64,000 bases of DNA from Sphaerimonospora sp050942215 (GTDB lineage Bacteria > Actinomycetota > Actinomycetes > Streptosporangiales > Streptosporangiaceae): NCBI RefSeq assembly GCF_050942215.1, contig NZ_CP192056.1, forward strand, positions 1,612,001 through 1,676,000, in the 5' to 3' direction. Numbering within the stretch: the stretch's first letter is position 1; every line of letters starts with the position of its first letter. The notes below the pieces were generated by a model, which was given only the letters and a program-made list of their open reading frames with translations, had not been told where the DNA came from and ran no database searches. Positions 60,436 through 64,000 of this stretch are shown one piece after another. The translations under genes were made by a program, and so were the position numbers.

Positions 60436-61725
60436 TCACCGCGCCCTGAGCGAAGCGGGTGCGGCCTCCCGCGCGCGGTCTCCGCCGAACCGGCCGAGGT
60501 CGCTGTGAAAGCGCGGCATGCCGCGGAGAGAGAGGGTGGCGAGCGGCACGGCGAACCCGGCGATCATGCTGGCCACCAGCAGCGGAGAGCGTCCGATCGC
60601 CTCGGTGACCGGACCGGTCAGCGAGAGGCCGAGGGGAGTCATGATCGAGGAGGCCAGCCAGTCGACGGAGGTGACGCGGGCGAGACGGTCCGGCGGGATC
60701 TCCCGCTGGAGGTTCACCACCCACTGCACGGCGAAGATCTCCAGTCCCAGCCCGGCGACGACGTAGCACGCGTACACGAACCCCGGCGACACCGGCCAGA
60801 TGAGCGCGAGCGGCACGGCGCCGTACAATGCGATTCCGACCACGGCGGCCAGGCCGGGCAGCGCGGGCTTCCACCGCATGCTGATCACCCCGCCGGCCAG
60901 GCCGCCGACCGAGAGCACGGCGAGGGCGGTGCCGTACACGGCGTCGCCGCCGAAGACGTCGCGGGAGACGAGGGGGAGCAGGACCAGCGCCGGCGCGACC
61001 GTGAGCATCTGCTGAAGCGCGACGGCGACGATGCCCCCCGCCACCCACGGCCGCCGCGAGACCTCGGACAGGCCGTCGGCGATCTCCCGGACGGCCGACG
61101 TCCGGGGTGCGGGCGTGACGGCGGGTTCGCGCAGCGGCAGGAGCAGGACGAGACCGAGCACATAGGCCGTCAGTACGGCGAGGAACCCGATCCGCGGTGA
61201 CCAGACGGTCACCACGTACGCGCCGATGCCGGGACCGGCGATGGCGCCGAGCCGCCAGGAGACCGCGCCCAGCGCCGCTCCCGCCGACCGTTGGGCGGGG
61301 GTGAGCACGGACGACAGGCACGCCTGGTAGGCGGGCCGGTGGAACGCCTCCGCCGTGCCGACCAGGAAGACCAGGAACGCCAGCAGCCACGCGGGTGCGC
61401 TGCCGCACAGCCCGACCGCGACCACGCAGCACTGGAAGGCCAGAGAAGCGATCATCACCGTCCGGCGCGGCAGCCGGTCCGCCCACAGCCCGCCGATCAG
61501 CGCGAAAACGATCAACGCGATCCACCGGCCGGTGAAGATCGCGCCGACGGTCGAGGCGTCGCCGCCGGCGTTGAGCGCCGCGATGGTCACCGTGACCGGA
61601 AAGATCTGGTCGGCGGCCACCGACATAGTGAAGCTAAGCCATAGCAGCCGGAACTCGCGATTTCGCGCCAGGGAACCATCTGCGGGACAAACCGGACGAA
61701 TGATCCTCCTCCAACGAGTGCGCAT
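60436..61725 (-). CDS. MFS transporter (MFS_3/EntS-like exporter)
   Basis: 429 residues from ATG 61725; no ribosome binding site is seen there, and a GGAGGAGG a few codons downstream may mark another start. Twelve hydrophobic helices with the MFS loop motif (GGLWADRLPRRTVMI). The family includes drug and siderophore exporters and MccC. It lies 167 bp upstream of the peptide gene on the same strand, which supports an export role for the peptide product. Confidence 0.88.
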   Translation of the reverse strand: MRTRWRRIIRPVCPADGSLARNREFRLLWLSFTMSVAADQIFPVTVTIAALNAGGDASTVGAIFTGRWIALIVFALIGGLWADRLPRRTVMIASLAFQCCVVAVGLCGSAPAWLLAFLVFLVGTAEAFHRPAYQACLSSVLTPAQRSAGAALGAVSWRLGAIAGPGIGAYVVTVWSPRIGFLAVLTAYVLGLVLLLPLREPAVTPAPRTSAVREIADGLSEVSRRPWVAGGIVAVALQQMLTVAPALVLLPLVSRDVFGGDAVYGTALAVLSVGGLAGGVISMRWKPALPGLAAVVGIALYGAVPLALIWPVSPGFVYACYVVAGLGLEIFAVQWVVNLQREIPPDRLARVTSVDWLASSIMTPLGLSLTGPVTEAIGRSPLLVASMIAGFAVPLATLSLRGMPRFHSDLGRFGGDRAREAAPASLRAR

Positions 61726-61936
61726 GTTACGAAATCAACCCCGCGTGGTTGCGAAGCGCAAGGGAAAGTGTTTCAGATGTCGCGCAGCGTATCTCACCCG
61801 TGCATTTCCACGTCCCGGTTTCCTCTTTTCGGCTTCCTCGTTTCGGTTTCATGACCTGGTAGGCGGCCTGTAAGCATGCTGCAAGCGGGGCGGCATACCT
61901 TCACGGCGCACACCCTCTCCGGTTGAAGGAGTTCCC

Positions 61937-63115
61937 ATGAAGTCCCGAGTCAAGCGCCTGGCCATCCCGGTCGGCGGTCTGACCGCGGTGGGTCTCGTCG
62001 GCGGCATGCTCGCCGCCGCCCCCGCGCAGGCCGCCGGCGACGTGGCCTCCGACCCGCTGGCCACCAGCGGGATCGCCGCCAAGAACGTCATCGCCTACTG
62101 GATGAACGAGAAGGCGGCCAACCTCATCAAGGCCTCGCCGTACGAGACGCTGGTCGTCGCCAAGCACGTGTCCAAGGGCGGGCCGTCCGCCGACAGCAAG
62201 CCCGGCACCGTGCCGGCCATCGGCGACGAGAAGAAGTCGGGCGGCACGTCGAAGAACGTCAACCTGCCCCGGACCACCGGAAAGGTGTTCTTCCGCGGCG
62301 CCGACGGCAAGCCGCACTGGTGCTCGGCCACCTCGCTCCAGGCGAAGTACCGCAACCTGGTCGCCACGGCCGGGCACTGTGTGTACGACACCAAGAGCAA
62401 CAAGGCGACCCTGTCCCGCTGGGTGTTCATCCCCGGCTACTACCAGGGCAAGGCGCCGTGGGGCATCTACGTTGGCAAGCAGGCCTTCACCCACTACGAC
62501 TTCGACGTCTACGAGGACGGCGACCGCGACTACGCGTTCGTCACCGTCTACAACGGCCTGAAGGCCGGCTCCGGCGCCTGGCTGAACAAGGCCGAGTGGG
62601 ACTGGAAGCAGGTCGACAAGGCGACCTACAAGAAGTACGACCCGGCCATCCGCAGGATCAGGCACGGTAAGTACTACATCGTCAAGTTCACCGACGTCGG
62701 CCGCCTCGGCGACAACGTCGGCGGCCAGGGCCTGGCCTACAACCAGAAGCTCGGCAAGAAGGTGTTCGTCTTCGGTTACCCGAGCGGCTCCCACCCGGAC
62801 GGCAACCACGCCTACTCCGGCCAGACCCTCAAGTGGAGCTACGGCAAGACCTTCGGCGCCAAGGCCCCCGCGGTGAAGGCCGAGGAGCTCATCGGGGTCA
62901 AGTCCTCCTTCACCGGCGAGGGCTCCTCGGGCTCGGCGTGGCTGCTCAACTACAAGAGCGCCAAGCGGATCGGCTACCTCAACGGGGTGACCAGCGGTGT
63001 CGCCGACACCGACGGCAACAACCGCATCGACACCAGCGTCTCGCCATACTTCGACGGGGAGACCTACGGCGTCTACAAGTCGGCCGCCAACGTCTGGTCG
63101 GGCAGCATCGCCTGA
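61937..63115 (+). CDS. Secreted trypsin-like serine protease
   Basis: 392 residues from ATG 61937 with AAGGAG upstream. Signal peptide at 1-33 (ends AQAA). The S1-type triad is readable: His in ATAGHC, Asp in RDYAFVTVYNG and Ser in GEGSSGSAW. A pro-region precedes the domain (about 34-110). The C-terminus ends without an anchor. Related actinobacterial secreted peptidases are often annotated as trypsin-like. Stands alone; a strong hairpin follows. Confidence 0.93.
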   Translation: MKSRVKRLAIPVGGLTAVGLVGGMLAAAPAQAAGDVASDPLATSGIAAKNVIAYWMNEKAANLIKASPYETLVVAKHVSKGGPSADSKPGTVPAIGDEKKSGGTSKNVNLPRTTGKVFFRGADGKPHWCSATSLQAKYRNLVATAGHCVYDTKSNKATLSRWVFIPGYYQGKAPWGIYVGKQAFTHYDFDVYEDGDRDYAFVTVYNGLKAGSGAWLNKAEWDWKQVDKATYKKYDPAIRRIRHGKYYIVKFTDVGRLGDNVGGQGLAYNQKLGKKVFVFGYPSGSHPDGNHAYSGQTLKWSYGKTFGAKAPAVKAEELIGVKSSFTGEGSSGSAWLLNYKSAKRIGYLNGVTSGVADTDGNNRIDTSVSPYFDGETYGVYKSAANVWSGSIA

Positions 63116-63240
63116 TCGGGCGCCCGGACACGGCCCCCGGGGGCGGGGCCCGGTCCGGCCATGGGCCCGGTCGCGTCCGGCGGCGACCCACACGCCGCCG
63201 GGCTCGTGCCGGGCCCAGCCGATGATCTCCTCGTCCGGTG

Positions 63241-63285
63241 GCACATCGGAGTCGGTCGCACGGTCACCGTGCGACTCCGATGTGC
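63241..63285. terminator. Strong intergenic hairpin, likely I-shaped terminator
   Basis: A perfect 14-bp stem (63241-63254 with 63272-63285, GCACATCGGAGTCG with its complement) with a further inner palindrome (CACGGTCACCGTG) in the loop. No T-run follows, as is common for actinomycete terminators. It is 125 bp after the protease stop, and a weaker GC-rich stem lies at about 63127-63160. Confidence 0.7.
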
Positions 63286-63350
63286 ATGGAGGCCCGGTTC
63301 TCGGGCATGTGGGCTCGACCCGAACGTTCCACGACCGTACGGACGGCCTC

Positions 63351-63659
63351 ATGACCGAACGAACCCGGCGCCCGCCGACCGGCGACGCAGAAGAGACGAG
63401 TATCGAGGAGCTGCGACGGCTCCGGCAGGACTACCCCGGCTGGGGCTTCCTGATCATCGCCGACGACAGGTGGACGGCCGTACGCGGACGCCACACCCTG
63501 CTCCAGGCGCCGACAGCGCAGGAACTCCGCCGGAGGCTGCCGCCCCGGCCCGGTGCGGAGCGGGCGGCGGCCGGCCGGAAGCGGGCTCATCACACCCACC
63601 GAGCCACGAACGAGACCGGCGGCGCGACGAGCGCCCGGAGAAAAGAAATCGCGGTCTGA
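63351..63659 (+). CDS. Small hypothetical protein
   Basis: 102 residues from ATG 63351 (MTERTRRPPTGDAEET). A short region IEELRRLRQDYPGWGFLI followed by DRWTAVRGRHTLLQAPTAQE looks conserved and folded; the C-terminal third is a basic Arg/Ala/Thr tail. Similar short proteins occur in Streptosporangiaceae next to regulators. No function can be given. It ends 25 bp before the erm leader peptide. Confidence 0.65.
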   Translation: MTERTRRPPTGDAEETSIEELRRLRQDYPGWGFLIIADDRWTAVRGRHTLLQAPTAQELRRRLPPRPGAERAAAGRKRAHHTHRATNETGGATSARRKEIAV

Positions 63660-63683
63660 GCGGATCACCCGTAGCCTGAGCGC

Positions 63684-63737
63684 ATGCACTGCATCTACTT
63701 CATTCGTCTGCGCAGCAGCCGGGCTCTGGCTCGCTAG
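63684..63737 (+). CDS. 17-codon erm leader peptide with Arg-Leu-Arg stalling motif
   Basis: ATG 63684 to TAG 63735-63737 encodes MHCIYFIRLRSSRALAR. The Arg-Leu-Arg segment belongs to the +X+ class that stalls macrolide-bound ribosomes in inducible erm leaders such as ErmDL. It lies 69 bp upstream of the methyltransferase start and overlaps hairpins, which is the arrangement of attenuated erm genes. Confidence 0.8.
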   Translation: MHCIYFIRLRSSRALAR

Positions 63738-63784
63738 CTTCGCAGGACGCGAGCCCAGGGCCCATCGAGATCCCATTCATCTCG
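63721..63784 (+). promoter_or_regulatory. Attenuator hairpins upstream of the erm gene
   Basis: The 3' end of the leader peptide (GGGCTCTGGCTCGC, 63721-63734) can pair with GCGAGCCCAGGGCCC (63749-63763), a near-perfect stem. A second stem CGAGAT/ATCTCG (63766-63784) follows just before the AAAGGG ribosome binding site of the methyltransferase. A ribosome stalled at the Arg-Leu-Arg codons would open the first stem and let the structure rearrange. Confidence 0.7.
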
Positions 63785-63806
63785 AGGACCCGAAAGGGCT
63801 TTTGCT

Positions 63807-64000
63807 GTGGCGCAGAATTTCGCGCACGGAAACTATTCGCACACCCAGCGGAAGGTCAGGAAAGGCGCCGGCGGCCGCACGCCCAGAGATCGGGCGCGGC
63901 GCGAGCTCTCCCAGAACTTCCTGGTCGACCGGCATGCGGTGGAGACACTGGTCGAGGCGGCCCGTCCGGCCGGTCTCGTGATCGAGCCGGGCGCCGGTGC
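63807..64000 (+). CDS. erm: 23S rRNA adenine-N6 methyltransferase, Erm type (partial, N-terminus)
   Basis: GTG 63807 with AAAGGG upstream; 64 codons are present and the rest lies past the window edge. It begins with a basic extension (QRKVRKGAGGRTPRDRARR) and then ELSQNFLVDRHAV, the Erm/KsgA start of the SAM domain, and IEPGAGA for motif I (GxG). The RRELSQNFL type is closest to actinomycete Erm enzymes such as Lrm/ErmO. It would methylate A2058 and confer macrolide-lincosamide resistance, induced through the leader peptide. Confidence 0.9.
   Translation, partial: MAQNFAHGNYSHTQRKVRKGAGGRTPRDRARRELSQNFLVDRHAVETLVEAARPAGLVIEPGAG

Noticed and set aside
61901..63352. 483-codon minus-strand frame opposite the serine protease
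   Set aside because: Shadow frame; the plus strand has a signal peptide, triad and ribosome binding site.

Overview
The window is high-GC actinomycete DNA (GTG starts, purine-rich ribosome binding sites, very high GC3, GC-rich I-shaped hairpins). Gene content and the short-operon style suggest a member of the Streptosporangiaceae or a close relative; this is inferred from protein character only. About sixty genes are seen, mostly in short runs on both strands, separated by repeat-rich intergenic DNA. 

Layout. 1-4.7 kb: an FtsX-type ABC exporter (permease cut by the window edge) with a two-component system. 5.0 kb: a tRNA with anticodon UAG but a short variable arm. 5.6-10.8 kb: peroxiredoxin, DUF3618 protein, PLP fold-III enzyme, a DUF6286/AmaP envelope pair and a polytopic glycosyltransferase-like protein. 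10.9-14.1 kb: a tandem glycine riboswitch driving gcvT-gcvH-sdaA. 14.4-18 kb: a membrane protein, a stand-alone rpsD and a DUF2470 protein separated by a near-consensus iron box, then an aldo/keto reductase. 18.2-22.6 kb: a very long DUF222/HNH protein and 1.2 kb of repeats. 23.2-30.0 kb: a heptose-type glycosylation cluster (gmhB-like and gmhA-like enzymes, two GT9 and two GT4-like transferases, an SDR). 30-33 kb: Mut7-C protein, SPW membrane protein, DUF4239 protein and a Pro/Ser-rich surface protein. 33.0-38.2 kb: a tightly coupled three-gene cassette (DUF559 nuclease, winged-helix protein, double-ATPase HerA-like protein) that looks like an uncharacterised defence module. 38.8-45.3 kb: an orphan SigR-type sigma factor, site-2 protease, MarR, ROK kinase, split RibD pair and LacI regulator. 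45.5-56.1 kb: sugar catabolism (GH1, FGGY kinase, GH51, GH95, a Cip1-like secreted protein under a perfect CebR-type operator) interrupted by pxpABC. 56.2-58.5 kb: a zinc-ribbon membrane protein and an SPFH/GYF protein. 

The most interesting locus is 58.8-61.7 kb. A ThiF-family enzyme with an N-terminal peptide-clamp-like region, a previously easy-to-miss 44-residue peptide whose last residue is Asn, and an MFS exporter form a layout like microcin C (mccB, mccA, mccC). This would be a peptidyl-nucleotide natural product in an actinomycete. The window ends with a secreted trypsin-like protease and the start of an erm-type 23S rRNA methyltransferase preceded by a 17-codon leader carrying the Arg-Leu-Arg stalling motif and attenuator hairpins. 

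Other structure: a nested palindromic element at 50.67-50.91 kb that shares a 27-bp sequence with the 38.4 kb intergenic region, and several tandem arrays with 8-20 bp units. All functions are inferred from sequence reading; no database search was run.
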